Source: Phascolarctos cinereus
Taxonomy: Eukaryota; Chordata; Mammalia; Diprotodontia; Phascolarctidae
Reading direction: 5' to 3'
DNA: 64,000 nucleotides
Assembly (NCBI RefSeq): GCF_002099425.1
Contig: NW_018344272.1
Span: 1,528,001 to 1,592,000, forward strand
This document shows positions 33,931 through 45,821 of this stretch, one piece after another (the stretch's first letter is position 1; each line of letters opens with the position of its first letter). The notes under the pieces were generated by a model. The model saw only the letters and a program-made list of their open reading frames with translations. It made no database searches and was not told the origin of the DNA. The position numbers and the translations under genes were made by a program.

Positions 33931-34831
33931 ATGGGAAGAAGAGGGAGTTTATTATTTATAAATTTGATTTTTTTTCCACTTCAGCTGTTCCTGTGCTGGT
34001 GGCTTACCCTAAACTCCTTAATCTCATTCACTCCATGTATCCAATCAATTTCCTAACCTTGCTGGGGATAGTACATTTGAGGAGAGAAGATTTGAACAAA
34101 AGAATAATTTAAAAAAAACTGCCATGAGGCTTGAGAAAGATAATTAACTAATGAAGAATAAAAAGGCTTGTTGTATAACACAGTTTAAATTTGATAGCAT
34201 TAATTTGTAATGGACCCATTTAGCATCATGTCTTTCTCCAGAACTTGAGTAGGAATAGTGATGATAGACAGTGGAAATAACCCAGGGAATGGGTTTGGCA
34301 AAGCCTTATTGGAGAAGAAAGGAAGCATGGAATTTTAGAGTAGAATGCAATGCATGGTTGAATTGGCTGACTATAACATCTATGAAAGGAGAAAGGTGAG
34401 CAAGAGTGGTAAGCCTATAAGGTAGTCATGAGCAAGGGACTAGATGTCATAAAAAGAAAGAAAAGTTGGTTAAGGGTGTATGAAACAGAGAAAAAGATTT
34501 AAAGAGTGGAAGTTACACTCAGAGAGAAGAATTTTATAGTTCAGGATCATGTAGATGGGTCACACAGTAAACTCATGGGAAACATTCAGAATACCTATGC
34601 ATTCTTTAAAGTACCATCTGTACTTCTGAATCTTGGGACAATTCAGTTGCCTTCTCACACTTGAACTTCTTTCAGTTCCTGGGACCTTCTTACCCTTCTG
34701 GGAACTCGTGAGGATGAGTGCAGAATAGCCAAATTTCATCCCCCTCCTGGTTGTGCATCTAACTCTCTGGACATTGCTACCATGAGCTGTGGGTCTCCCC
34801 GCTCCCCCCACCCCTCTAGGGTGGGTACCTC
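33931..34831. other. Unassigned stretch
   Basis: No family or gene recognised, though 34,130-34,560 may continue a very old repeat. Confidence 0.4.
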
Positions 34832-34839
34832 TCCCTGTC

Positions 34840-34870
<31 letters not shown>

Positions 34871-35017
34871 GCTATGCAATGGGGTTAAGTGACTTGCCCA
34901 GGGTCACACAGCTAGTAAGTGCTATGTGTCTGAGGTCACATTTGAACTCAGGTCCTCCTGAATCCAGGGCCGGTGCTCTATCCACTACGCCACCTAGCTG
35001 CCCCTCCCTGTCTTTTT
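34832..35017. repeat. 13-bp target duplication of a SINE
   Basis: TCCCTGTCTTTTT at 34,832-34,844 and 35,005-35,017, perfect. Read in the SINE orientation the cleavage junction is TATCTT/AAAAAG, the L1 endonuclease pattern. Confidence 0.9.
34845..35004 (-). mobile_element. Marsupial SINE (GGGGCAGCTAGGTGGC family), full length
   Basis: Antisense full copy: AAGTGACTTGCCCAGGGTCA, GAACTCAGGTCCTCCTGAAT, CTCTATCCACTACGCCACCT, AGCTGCCCC. Its A-rich tail appears as a GTTTT repeat at 34,845-34,868. Perfect 13-bp duplication: one of the younger insertions here. Confidence 0.95.
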
Positions 35018-35590
35018 AAGATACCTTTTATGTCTTGTCTTTCCTCATTAGAATGTAAGCTCTGTCAACATGGCCCAAACCAGCCTCTAACCTGTGGGTG
35101 GCTGGGGACAAACAAAGTGGGCTATAGGCAGGAGAGTTAGGAATCAAAAAGAAGTTTAATTTCAAAGTGAGGGAAATGGCTTGCAAGTGAGGACACATGT
35201 TCCAGAGCCCTACCTCTACTGGAGGGGAACCCATTTTAGTGTGGAGATCTCAATCCTTACACTAATGGCTAAGAAGTGAGCTATAGCCCTGACAACGAGG
35301 GGTAACAGCAACAATGTGAGAAGTATGATTCACAGCAGGGCTTCATGACCAGAAACAATTCTGAATTTTGCTGTGGCTGAGATCATCCAGAGGGTGGATG
35401 CAAAGGATTGTTGTCATGCCAAGCTCAGGACATGGCTTGCTTGCTGGGTCTTAGCTCTGTAAAACAGGGTGTCTCCTGATATCATGACAACTGTATGAGG
35501 GCAAGAATGGTCTTTCATTTTATTTGAATTTGTATCCCTAGTGCTTGGCACATGGTAAGTGCTTTATTATTTGTTGCTGGTTTGCTTGAA
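35018..35590 (+). mobile_element. L2-type 3' end split by a solo LTR
   Basis: Left: CATTAGAATGTAAGCTC (to 35,062). Right: GTATGAGGGCAAGAATGGTC, TGTATCCCTAGTGCTTGGCA, CATGGTAAGTGCTTTATTAT. Joined, they give the sense terminal order of L2-type elements. Confidence 0.75.
35063..35489 (-). mobile_element. Solo LTR (ERV fossil)
   Basis: 427 bp; on the minus strand it starts TGTCATGATATCAGGAGACA and ends GGGCCATGTTGACA, so its ends form the inverted pair TGTCA/TGACA. An ATTAAACTTC polyadenylation-like signal lies near its 3' third. No clear target duplication; no viral genes. Old fossil, different from the LTR at 31,770. Confidence 0.65.
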
Positions 35591-36459
35591 GTTGGTAAAG
35601 GGCCCTTCTGATTCACATGCTCGCTAAACCTTCATGTGGATTGGTACAGTCAGAGCATATTATGAAAGCTCTAAAGACTGAGTCCTCATCAGACAGTTCT
35701 CCTGCCACACATATTTAGTCTGTATACAGAATAAATGGTCTGGGAAATAGACTTATTTAAGTCATTTGGGTGTTAAATTACTCCTAAATTCATTTCAACA
35801 CAGTAAAAATTATGCCTCTGCAGTACTTTGAAATAACAGCTCAAAACAATTGAAGACAAACTAAGTAAACTATCATGCTAAAGTGGGAAAATTAAGGTAT
35901 TTTAATAGTCATTCTTCATTATAGATACTTTTTGTGGCATAATAATAATGTGAACTGCCACATCACCTTCAATTTTGTCCAGAAAAGACATGATATTTTT
36001 CAGTCTCATCTATTAATACAGACAGGAGAATATGCTTTATTTTCTAATATTTCAAGAACCTGTCATTTCACAAGTGTCAGTATTTCTCTGTGGGTGCAGA
36101 TTACACCTCTACAAATTTAACACATGTTTGAGAGAACCATGGCTGAAAAATGCATTACTGTTGCCAATGTGGTGATGGACCTCTCTAGATAGAGTTAAGC
36201 TAGATATAGTTTTGTGCTATGTAGGATCTGTCAATGTTTATGGCTACTGGTCTTACCTTTGAGAACCTAAGCTCTGAAACACAGAAACAGAACAGACAAA
36301 GAAGGGGACAGTATAATTTGTTGTCAATTTATATTTTATTTGTGTAAAATACTTATTTCCAGAAAATTCAAGCATGTTACCACATGATATCAAAAGAAAA
36401 GGAGTAATGGCAATATGCATTTGACATTTGTGCTATCTTTATCAAATAGGATTCCTGTA
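35591..36459. other. Unassigned stretch
   Basis: Non-repetitive, AT-rich. No gene recognised. Confidence 0.45.
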
Positions 36460-36660
36460 GGGGTTGTTTTTGTTCAGTTGTATCTGACTCTTCATGACAT
36501 GAGGTTTCCTTGCCATTTCCTTCTCCAGTGGATTAAGGCAAACAGAGGTTGAATGACTTGCCCAGGGTCACATAGCTATTGAGTGTCTGAATTCAGATTT
36601 GAACTCAGATTTTCCTGACTCCAGGCCCAACACTCTATCCACTGAGCCATCAGCTACTTC
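36460..36660 (-). mobile_element. Marsupial SINE, longer form, antisense
   Basis: TTGTATCTGACTCTTCATGA, CCTTGCCATTTCCTTCTCCA, AATGACTTGCCCAGGGTCAC and CACTCTATCCACTGAGCC. The first block marks the longer SINE form seen in sense at 46,925. Confidence 0.8.
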
Positions 36661-36719
36661 TTTTCTGTAATGACACAATGAGATAATTCCCATTCAAGTG
36701 CTTGGTCAATTATAAAGCC

Positions 36720-36945
36720 TGGAGTAAGTCATAGATAATAGATTTTGTGCAAGAAAAGACAATAGCTATTATCTAGTCCAATCCTCTCATTTTACTTATG
36801 GGGAAATGGAGATTCAAAAAGTCACAGCCAATTGCCCAGACCACACAGGTAGAATGCAGCAGAATCAGATTTTAAAATCAGATTTCCTGACTCAAAAAAG
36901 CAGATTTGTTTCCACTTCTCCACAATCTCTACCCCTCACTCCCCC
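36720..36945 (-). mobile_element. MIR-like SINE
   Basis: TCTAGTCCAATCCTCTCATT, GGGAAATGGAGATTCAAAAA, CAATTGCCCAGACCACACAG, TTTCCTGACTC in antisense order. Confidence 0.65.
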
Positions 36946-36984
36946 ACACCTGCTTTAGGGCCAGAAGGCTATACAAAAAAGCCG

Positions 36985-37140
36985 AGTTAACTTCACTGAG
37001 CACTGGATTTGGTACTACCTGTGTGACTTTGAGCAAATCACTTTATATCACTGGTCATCAATTTATTCATCTGTAAAATAAGCATGTAGACAAGATGATC
37101 TCTAAATTCTCTTTTGGTTCTAGATTTTAGAATCCTATTA
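36985..37140 (+). mobile_element. MIR SINE
   Basis: TGAGCACTGGATTTGGTACT, ACCTGTGTGACTTTGAGCAA, TTATTCATCTGTAAAATAAG and TTCTCTTTTGGTTCTAGA follow sense MIR. Together with 36,720-36,945 it forms an inverted MIR pair. Confidence 0.7.
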
Positions 37141-37329
37141 TGATAATGTTGATGTTGATACATGGGAACAAAGGATGTATTACTATGCTATAAGACATTT
37201 TCTCATCATTGTTGCACATTAGCTGATAGATAACCAAAGTACACATAAATACCTACAGGGAAAAATAAAATTGTGGGCTGATTGCTTATTGTGGAGGAAA
37301 AGAGGAATTATTAGAAAGGTGGCTTGGAG

Positions 37330-37565
37330 AATGGAGGAAAAGGGATCATGGAATAGAACAGCATGATACAGAGCTCACTTAGAATAAGGAAAACCTGAGT
37401 TCAAATCCTGTCTTCGATATTTCCTATGACCATGGACAAGTTACTTGAACTCTCAGGGTCATAGCTTCCCAATTAATAAACTTAATCGCATCTACCTCAT
37501 GAAATTATTATGAGGTTTAAATGAGATACTGTACAAAAAAGCATGAAAATATTGATTATTGTTAA
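37330..37565 (+). mobile_element. MIR SINE
   Basis: GGAAAACCTGAGTTCAAATC, CATGGACAAGTTACTTGAAC, CTACCTCATGAAATTATTAT and AAATGAGATACTGTACAAAA in sense order. Confidence 0.7.
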
Positions 37566-38039
37566 TATGCAAATCATGTTCATATCCAGGGAAGACCTTT
37601 CATACTATCTCTGTATAATAAGCTATTAAAGCAGGTTAAGATTTCTTCAATTGAGAGTCTAGTTAAGTAAATTCATGCTAGATCCAATTAGGACTGGGTT
37701 TCGTTATCAGTCTATGCAAGGTCTGTCCAGGGCAGATATCTACCACAAATATCACAGGACTTCCATAGCCAAATTCACAAGATCTGAACAGCTGTGTCTT
37801 ATTTCAGAATCTACTGTTTTGGAAGTACTATATGTTCAAAATTGTACAATGGAGTCATATCACACATACAATTGACATGTCTTTTAGTTCAAAGACAAAT
37901 ATAGATCTACTAGATAACTTGTGAAGTCTTCTGTCAGAGGCTTGTTTCAGACACAAAGGGTCCAGGTACACTTTGAGTATTACTCATTTCCCTTTATTAC
38001 TGTCCCCAGTCTAGACTGAATCTGAGTGTTTCAGGATTT
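37566..38039. other. Unassigned stretch
   Basis: No family or gene recognised. Confidence 0.45.
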
Positions 38040-38640
38040 GGCACTCCTTCACACGTAGTCACATGAATTATTGACATCCAGGCTCACAAGGCTAAAAAAC
38101 AAAATGGTTTTATTTGCATATTCAAAGACAAAGGAAAACACAGCTGGCTCATTAGAAGTCAAGAGACCTTCCTTACTTTGGGATAATTTTCCTTACATGG
38201 TACTACCCTCCGTCAAGGACCAGAAAGGATGTAGACCAGGGTTCACTCTTCCATGTCAATGCGCATCTCCCTGGTATCATCATCCATGCTATGCTACTCT
38301 TTTTATGCTCTTTATTTTCTTTTTCCCATCACTGCCCCATCATACCACTGCACTTCTCTTCTGCTCCAGTAAAATGCTTAAAATTTATTTAGCACTTTAA
38401 CATTCAAAAAGAAATCTATATATGTCACCACTTCAGGTGTCATGGTTTCCTCAACTTTGCCCCTGTTGAGGGTCTCCTCTGGTTCTCTCGCAGATATGAT
38501 CCTCTCATTGATGTTGCATACATCTACTCCCTGATACTCACCTCCTGAGCAGCTGGAGCTGCAGAGAAATTACCGTGCTCTTTCATAGACAGAAGTGTAC
38601 TGGTAAATGTTTAATAACCATCCATGGTTGTCAAGCAAGC
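38040..38640 (-). mobile_element. Possible LTR fossil
   Basis: Read on the minus strand there is a TATATATAG box, and downstream a GCAAATAAAACCATTTTG polyadenylation-like signal, in the spacing of an LTR. Ends and target duplication were not found, and no viral gene lies next to it. Weakly supported. Confidence 0.3.
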
Positions 38641-39094
38641 AAAAGGAAAAAAAAAGTACACATGGCACATTTTTAAAGTTTAATCTGCCTTGTTAACATT
38701 TTCTCCTTCATCACTTTCTTATGTCTAGATTAGTGCTTTTAAACTGAGGGTCATGACCTCACCATATAGGTGCATGTAACTGAATGCGGGGGTTGCGAAA
38801 AATTTGCCAACAGTAAAAGGTTTCTGAACATGCAATGACCAAAAATAAATTCAAAATCAAACACATAATGAATCCAAATTGTTTCTGGCAGCATTTGCCT
38901 ATGATGCATGGCGTGACTTCCTGGCAGCCTTGGTTCTGAACACACAGCATGCGCCCTTTCGCCTATGCATGCTGTCAGGCCATGCAACACCAATGAACGC
39001 TGCCAGAAACACCTTGGCTCAGGTTAAGAGTATTGTACACTATGAATTGCAGTGTTTTTACTACACATACAAAAATCTCTGCTCTTACAGAAAC

Positions 39095-39310
39095 ATAATA
39101 GTTTAATTTACAGAAAATAAAGACTTTTAATATTTTCCTACCATCATTCCTCAGCATGTATCAAAAAAATCTTTGGATTGCAGTGTTAGAAAGTTTGATT
39201 TTTTAAATTGCTGTTATCTCCTTCATTTATAGAAACATAAGTGTTTAATTGCAGCAAGTAAAGACAAAACCCTTTAATAATATTTCTCTACCATCACCAC
39301 TGTATCTGTA
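39095..39310 (+). repeat. Imperfect internal duplication in the hAT 5' arm
   Basis: CAGAAACATAATAGTTTAAT..TTTTAATATTTTCCTACCATCA (from about 39,088) is repeated as TAGAAACATAAGTGTTTAAT..TAATATTTCTCTACCATCA (about 39,231-39,297). Confidence 0.65.
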
Positions 39311-39499
39311 TGTGTGAACATAATTTTAAAAAATTAATCACAAATATAATTTCATAAACAAAAGCTAGTATTTATTGAGAAATTATTAGCTATATTTATT
39401 TATATTTTAGGACAAAATATTTTTGGTTATGAATAAGTGGCTAAATTTAGACAGAAGGTAAAAATATTGATGACAATGTGGCAGAGTCTTCACCACCAG

Positions 39500-40632
39500 G
39501 TTGCAGTATACCTAAGTAGTCAAGGAAAAGAAAATATGTCAAATCATTCTTGCAATATGGATTTATTTCTAATGATGATGATGGTGTGGAAAAACCTCTT
39601 TGCTTAATTTGTAATGCAGCTTTGGCTGCAGAGAACATGAACCCAGGCAAAATAAAATGATATCTTAATACCAAGCATGCAGCATATTGCAATAAACCAA
39701 AGGAATATTTTGAATTACTTAAAATCTTCAAATAAAGAAAAACAATATTTTGAGAAATTTCTTACTGTCCATGAAAAGTATTTACTTGCATCTTATGAAA
39801 CTTCTTATTTAATTGCAAAAACTAAAAAGCCTTATGCAATAGGAGAAAATCTTGTGTTACCTGCTGCTATTAAAATGTCAGAAATAGTTCATGGAGAAAA
39901 ATATGAGGATGAAATTAAGAACATCCTTTATTGAATAAAACTGTTTCCATAATAATTTCTGAAATTAGTAATGACCAATTCCAGCAGCTTATTACCAGGC
40001 TTAAGGGCAGCTCAAAATTTGCAATTCAGTTAGATGAACCTCCTGATATTTCTAAAATGGCACAGTTGTCACTTTATGTAAGATATGTTTTTGAAGGAGC
40101 ATGCGTGAAGAATTATTGTTTTGTTGCCCTTTGGAAGAGCACACAAGAGGGGAAGATATACATCTTAAAGTCAATAAATTCTTCACAAATGAAGGTTTGC
40201 AGTCAAAAAATTGTGTTGGAATCCTTACAGATGATGCTAGAGCATTGATGGATAAGAATGTTGGATTTGTGGCAAAAGTTAAAGCTGGTGGCAACAAACA
40301 TATCACTTTTACTCACTGCATGATCCATTGGGAAGCAGTCGTAAGCAAAAAATAAAAATCAGCAGAATTAGATGTTGTGCTTCATAATACTATCAAAATC
40401 ATTAGCTTCATTAAAAGTCATCCCCTTAACAGTTGTTTGTTTTTAAACCTTTGGAAAGACATGGACTCCAATTACAAAAGTTTGTTACTACATGCAGAGG
40501 TAAGGTGGCTCTCAAGAGGGCAAAGTTTAAACAGATTATTGAAACTTAAAGATGAAGCTGTTATATTTTTGACTGGGCAGAAATCCAATTTTGTTAATTT
40601 TTTCATAATGACTTATGGTTTTCAAAACTGTG

Positions 40633-40675
<43 letters not shown>

Positions 40676-41310
40676 GTCAGATATTTTTGAAAAATTCAAC
40701 TATTTAAACTTGTCACTTCAAAGAAAAAATTGTAACATTCATGTTAAAAAATAAAATTGAAAGTTTTACTAAAAACTAAAATTTTACTAAAATATGGAAG
40801 AATAGGGTGGAAAATGGTTCTCTATAAATGTTTATAGCTACAGATTATTTTATAATTGAAAATAATCTTCCCAAAGATTTAATTGTAAGAGCTATAGCTG
40901 ATTATCTGAAGTGCCTGGAGACACAGTTTCAGAAATACTTTCCTTCATATTTTGATTCTAAAATAACAAAGTTGGGTTCATAAACCAAACTCAATTGAAA
41001 CAAAAAATGTCAGTCATCTGCCATTAAAATTTCAAGAAGAATTTGCTGAGTTATCAAGAAACACTGGCTTAAAACTTGACTTTCCTAAAAAGTCATTAAA
41101 TGAATTTTTCACTTGCAATTAGGATAGATTTTTCAACTATTTTTGAACTGGCTCTAACATACTTCTGCCATTTTGTACTACATATTTATGCAAAGCGGTG
41201 TTCTCAGCATTGATGATTATAAAGTCAAGATACTGATCAGCTCTGAAAAACAATGAAGATGCTCTACATCCTACAGCATTAAATATCCCAACAAGATTCA
41301 ATTCTTAATG
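39500..41310 (+). pseudogene. hAT-Charlie transposase pseudogene
   Basis: A cut-and-paste transposase. The BED-type finger region reads KPLCLICNAALAAENMNPGK (near 39,590-39,650) and then YLNTKHAAY; the expected RHL before the second half is now stop-Y-L. The catalytic core follows: first Asp in FAIQLDEPPDIS (about 40,018-40,055), second in GILTDDARALMDK (about 40,220-40,258), and Glu in LLHAEVRWLSRGQ (about 40,487-40,525). The C-terminal hAT dimerisation part reads YLCKAVFSALMIIKSRY and NNEDALHPTALNI (about 41,186-41,290). Stops occur in the finger, after YFELLKIFK and after VVSKK. A frame slip lies near 40,100 and others further on, so it cannot be expressed as one protein. Confidence 0.85.
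40637..40672. repeat. TA microsatellite
   Basis: Pure alternating tract inside the transposase pseudogene, after the RWLSRG region. Confidence 0.95.
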
Positions 41311-41548
41311 TAAAAATAAATAAGCACATCTATCTCGTTAGTATGCCCATTTGCTTTTGCCTTTAATAAATGGGAAAAGCATATGTATGCTAAAGAATTG
41401 TTTTAAAATAAATTTCTTTGTGATTTATTATTAGTAAATGTTTGATTTGTATACCTATTTTACACACCTATGTACACAGGGTCGCATAAAAATTTCTTGG
41501 GCAAAAAGGGTCATGAATAGAAAAACTTTAAGAAGCCCTGGTCTAGGC

Positions 41549-43744
41549 AATCAATACAACAATAAATCAAGCCTTGATTTGTAGCATTTGCTGGTTTCCA
41601 AAGCAAAGCTTTGTGTGAGCTGCTTGCTCACACTGGAAATTCATTAATTAGCTCTTCTGAGCTGTTTTGAGTTGGCTCCAGCCCACCAGTGTTAGTCCTT
41701 CATGTCTCCAGACCAGACTGTGGTCTTTTGAAACATTTTTTTGTTTGTTTATATATTTTTTATTTGTGTCCCAAATCCACCCTTACACAAAATGTTTCTT
41801 CAAAGATTTTCAAAAGGGCAGGGAGAAGAACAAAAGTAACTCCTAGTGCCTGCTTCCTGCATGATTGATAAGGAAACCTTCTCTGAGCATTATGATTTGG
41901 GCCATTCCTACACTTTGCTTGGGGGATTTAGCTCAAATAAATTTTATCAATCACTCACAGAATTATATTCACACAGAGGAAATATAAATCCATAGAGGAA
42001 AAACATGTGGCCAGACCTTTATAACTTTCCTGAGACTTGAGAATAGAGGCTTTCAGCTCTAAAGATCTTATCCACCTTCAAGGCTTTGGAGGTCTCAAAA
42101 GGGAAACTCGTACCTTCTGGACCTCAACAAATGGGAAACATAATCTCAGGGCCTCAGGAACATGAAAGTTTTAGCCTCAGAAAAAGAGATCTCCAATCTG
42201 TCCTATCCTTATAATTCCCTCATTCTACTAACCAGTGATAAAATGACTGTTACTATAGGAAAAGTGAGGGGGAGGAAGAGATAGAATGAAGAAAAGTCTT
42301 GGTTCTACTTCAATTAAGAGAATGAGATCAGTATTATATGTTCATTCTTTCAAGCCAGGTTTGTGACATTAATTTGACAGAATTTTTATAAACCAATTAT
42401 GTCTCTCCTCTTTGCTGTTGAGTATGTTGTGATGTTTTCTATCTCCTCCATGAAAAGTAGGTAGAAAAGGTAAAAAAGTAGAAAAAGACTTTAGCACACC
42501 CTCTTTGCACAAGTGCTTGCTGAAATCAATCAATAATATACACAAGAAAAATCTTAAATTTTCTAGAGTTTTCAGTTAGTTGTATGACTATGAAAATATG
42601 GCTTTTAATTTTTTCCTTTTGTTATTCCATAGGTGAACTGGCACTGTCCTTCTGTTATTCCTCCTTCTTGCCAAGTGATTGGTCACATCTTTTTTCATTC
42701 ATGCATATACTATATTTTATTTTTATTTTATTTATATACTACATATTTTAAAAATTTTATTTATATACTATATATACTTAACTATACTATTTATATACTA
42801 TATATTTGCTATACTATTTATGTAATATATACTATATATTATTTTATTTATTTTATTTATATACTAAATATTATTTTTATACCACTTTTTTTGCAAAACA
42901 TTATTACTAATAAATTAGAAACTACTTAGATGAATCTTCTCATTTGTAATGAGAATGTAATGTTTGGTCCTTAGCAACTTTGATTCTCCTGAGATCATGA
43001 AGTTTCATGATTTACAGTCATGTGTCAATATTAGGAGAATATTGGTAGTAGGGAATCATAAAATCATGGGCTCAGACACGAAGTGTGAATGCTAGAGGTC
43101 AAAAAAAAGATGGCCTTTTGTCAGAACAAAAAATTTGGATGAGATGTGGGCTGCTCCTTTAATTTGATTTGATTCTAGGTACAAATCACTGCAAATTTGT
43201 AGTGACTATAATTATTAAGAGTTTTTTATTATTATTGTAATAGCACGTTACTATCTGGAAAACACACATTTTTCAATCACTTCTCTTTTTTTTTTTTTCT
43301 TGAAGCTGGATGTTTAGGCTGAGTCCTCTCAAATGACTATAGATTTCATTGAAAGGCATTTGCGGTATTCTAGGGCTCAATGTCCTTAGTACAAAGTCAA
43401 GAGACAAATACCTTAGGCAACACTAGATCTCCCTCTTTTATGTTTTCTTTGATGCTGACACTGATTACTGAATAACTGAAGTGTTAATCTCTATTGTTGC
43501 TTTTATATAATTTTTAACAAGTTTGTGGAGATATTTTTTAGAAGTGGATGTCTAAGGCTGTATTTTGAATGATCAGATTAAGTCCTTTAAAAAACTTATT
43601 TATTATTGTTTTCTGTTTTTATGACATTCTTTACATAGATACTGCTTTCACTTACCAGAGAGACACCCTTAATAAAAAAGATTTAAAAAAAAAAGGAAAT
43701 ACATATTTCAGCAAAACTATTATGTCTGAGAGAATTTGCATTAC
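41549..43744. other. Unassigned, with an AT-rich minisatellite
   Basis: About 42,695-42,890 is a degenerate repeat of TTTATATACTATATAT-like units. The plus-strand frame at 42,633-42,929 is a product of that tract. Nothing else recognised. Confidence 0.5.
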
Positions 43745-44010
43745 TTCACATCCATAGTCCCTCATTATTTTTTATATATCCTTTGACCACTTATCTATTG
43801 GGAAATGACTCAATCTTCCACGTTCACATTAAATGTCTATACTATGTTCCTTAAATATCAGACCCTTATGAGACATCTGATTCTTAAAAACAAAACAAAA
43901 GAAAAAGAATGTTTTTTCTTTTGGTTCTTAATTTCATTGATTTTATTAGTGAAAAAAGGTTTTTTTAATTCTATGCAATAAAATGCTATATTTTATCCTA
44001 AGTCAAATGC
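43745..44010 (-). mobile_element. L1 3' UTR fragment
   Basis: ATCCTTTGACCACTTATCTA, TTGGGAAATGACTCAATCTT, CAGACCCTTATGAGA and TTAATTTCATTGATTTTATT in antisense L1 order. Confidence 0.65.
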
Positions 44011-45139
44011 TTTTAAAAACCAATATTCAATATGTGCAGCATAATCTTATATTCTCTCTCTCTCTCTTTCTCTTCTTGATAATAGTGTTACTGTGAAAAT
44101 GAGATCTGTTTTACATATAGCACTGCATACAGAACCATCTGCATTGGCCTATCTGCTCTTTTCTTTTCTCATGTTTTACAAAGAATATCCTATGTGCAGG
44201 CATAGATTATTTTCATGAAGATTTTCATAAAGATAAGAAAGTAGGCATGTTAGCCAGTAGCTATTAACATCTCAGTTGGCTATATTTTTTAAGGAGATGT
44301 ATTATTTATGATCTTTTCCATTATTTTAGAAATTTTCCCTTTTGTGATATCTTAGGAATCAATCTTTTAGTACCTTGTCACCTCTAGCACAGATTTTTTT
44401 TTCTCTTTATATATTTGTTTGAGTACAGCTGTTCTCAATTTTATTTTCTTAAATATCTTAAATAAAAAAATAGAGTCAAAGTGTTGCAATTCCATGTAGT
44501 TGCTGATGAGAATATATCACAGGAGAAACACTGGTAGATTTGTTCTACTTTTCATCTGTATAGTATCCTTTTTCTGATTTCATCTACAAATACTTTCAGA
44601 GAAATTTGCTTAGCTGGGTTTCACATCATACTTTCTGCAGGATAATTTTCCTCCCAACAGCTTCAAAAAAAAAGACTTTTACAAGAAAAGACTCCTGATA
44701 ATTCTTTTCCATTCTGTTCCTGTAAGATATTCTGAAAATGAACCTGCACTCTACATTTGACTTGTTTTTGCTTACAGTGCTTCTTTATTTGGTAAGAAGA
44801 TTAAATGTCTAATGGATAAAGCAGTTTCTGGGCCCCCTTTGGCCTCTTCACAATGACAATTAAACTTTTTGAAAAATATGATTTGGATGAATTCATGGAA
44901 AGCCTTTGTCAAATGTCAAATGTCAAATTCTGGATCCAAGATACAGAACTGCAACAATAGATGAAACAAGTGGCCAAATCTAATAATGTAGAATTTCTAC
45001 ATTTGGGTAAAAAAAACCCAATTTCACAATTACATCATTCCTCTGTAAAATATATTGAATTTTAGTGGATGGCAATAGTGACATAGAAGCACAAAGAAGC
45101 TATTATTATCTTAATCTTCATTAAAGGAGGCAAAGTATA
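44011..45139. other. Unassigned, with a CT tract
   Basis: CT microsatellite near 44,054-44,076. No gene or clear family; parts may be very old L1. Confidence 0.4.
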
Positions 45140-45675
45140 CTTTCCTGTGTTCATACCACATTTAGGGAAACTTGATCAGTTCTAAATATCATATTGGAAA
45201 AAGAAGATTAGACAAACTATAGTATGTGCAGCAGAGGATGAACAGAATAATAAAGTCATTAAATATGGTCATGACACATGGAAAAGGGTCAAAGGACTTG
45301 AGAAATGTAATTTGGAGAAGAAAAGACAGCGGTGGAAATGAAAATGATCTCCAAGTATTTGAAAGGTTAGATGTTAGATGGAAGAGAGATAAACTTTTTT
45401 TTTTCTGTTTTGCCCTGGAAGGCCAAACTAAAAATGATGAATAAAAGTTGCAAAGACTTTAATTTAGGTTTAAAAACATTTTTTTCCCTAACAATTAGTG
45501 CTATCCAAAAGTGGAATGGGCAGCCACTGAAAATAAAGTTATTTGCTGGAAATCCTCAAGCAAAAGGCTCTATGAAAATTTTCAATAATTATAGAAGGAA
45601 TTCTTGCTTAGCTATGGATTGAAATAGAAGGCCTGTGAAGTTTTTTTCAACTCCTAGATTGTGACTATGAACTTT
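45140..45675 (+). mobile_element. L3/CR1 LINE fragment, sense
   Basis: AAGGACTTGAGAAATGTAAT, TTGGAGAAGAAAAGACAGCG, GATCTCCAAGTATTTGAAAG, CCCTAACAATTAGTGCTATC, AAAAGTGGAATGGGCAGCCA and CAACTCCTAGATTGTGACT follow the sense 3' part of CR1/L3. The open frames across it are remnants of this element, not host genes. Confidence 0.8.
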
Positions 45676-45821
45676 TAAATTTTTCTAAAAGGTGGTAATG
45701 GTAAATATAAAAGTTTTTACCTTTATCCACTTTCTATTTTTCCAAGTTCACATCTAGTATAAATAGATCAGATTAGACAGTCTCTAATCATATACAATTT
45801 TTTCAAATCTTTATTCATTCT

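Larger units (their letters stand above)
38731..41540 (+). mobile_element. hAT-Charlie DNA transposon, end to end but dead
   Basis: 2,810 bp. The left end TAGTGCTTTTAAACTGAGGG and the reverse complement of the right end CAGGGCTTCTTAAAGTTTTT form imperfect inverted repeats of hAT-Charlie type. Both arms also contain TCATGACC. About 0.75 kb of 5' noncoding DNA, a degraded transposase and a 3' noncoding arm follow in order. A TA microsatellite has grown inside at 40,637-40,672. Relatives of this transposase were domesticated in mammals as ZBED5, FAM200 and SCAND3. Confidence 0.9.
38723..41548. repeat. 8-bp target duplication of the hAT-Charlie element
   Basis: GTCTAGAT (38,723-38,730) and GTCTAGGC (41,541-41,548): six of eight positions agree, in line with an old hAT insertion. 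Confidence 0.7.

Noticed and set aside
39931-40355. Host gene related to ZBED5/FAM200 (domesticated transposase)
   Set aside because: The surrounding element still has terminal inverted repeats and a target duplication, and the frame has several stops and slips, so it is a dead transposon copy.
45226-45622. Overlapping plus-strand frames as a gene
   Set aside because: The DNA follows the sense 3' part of an L3/CR1 LINE.
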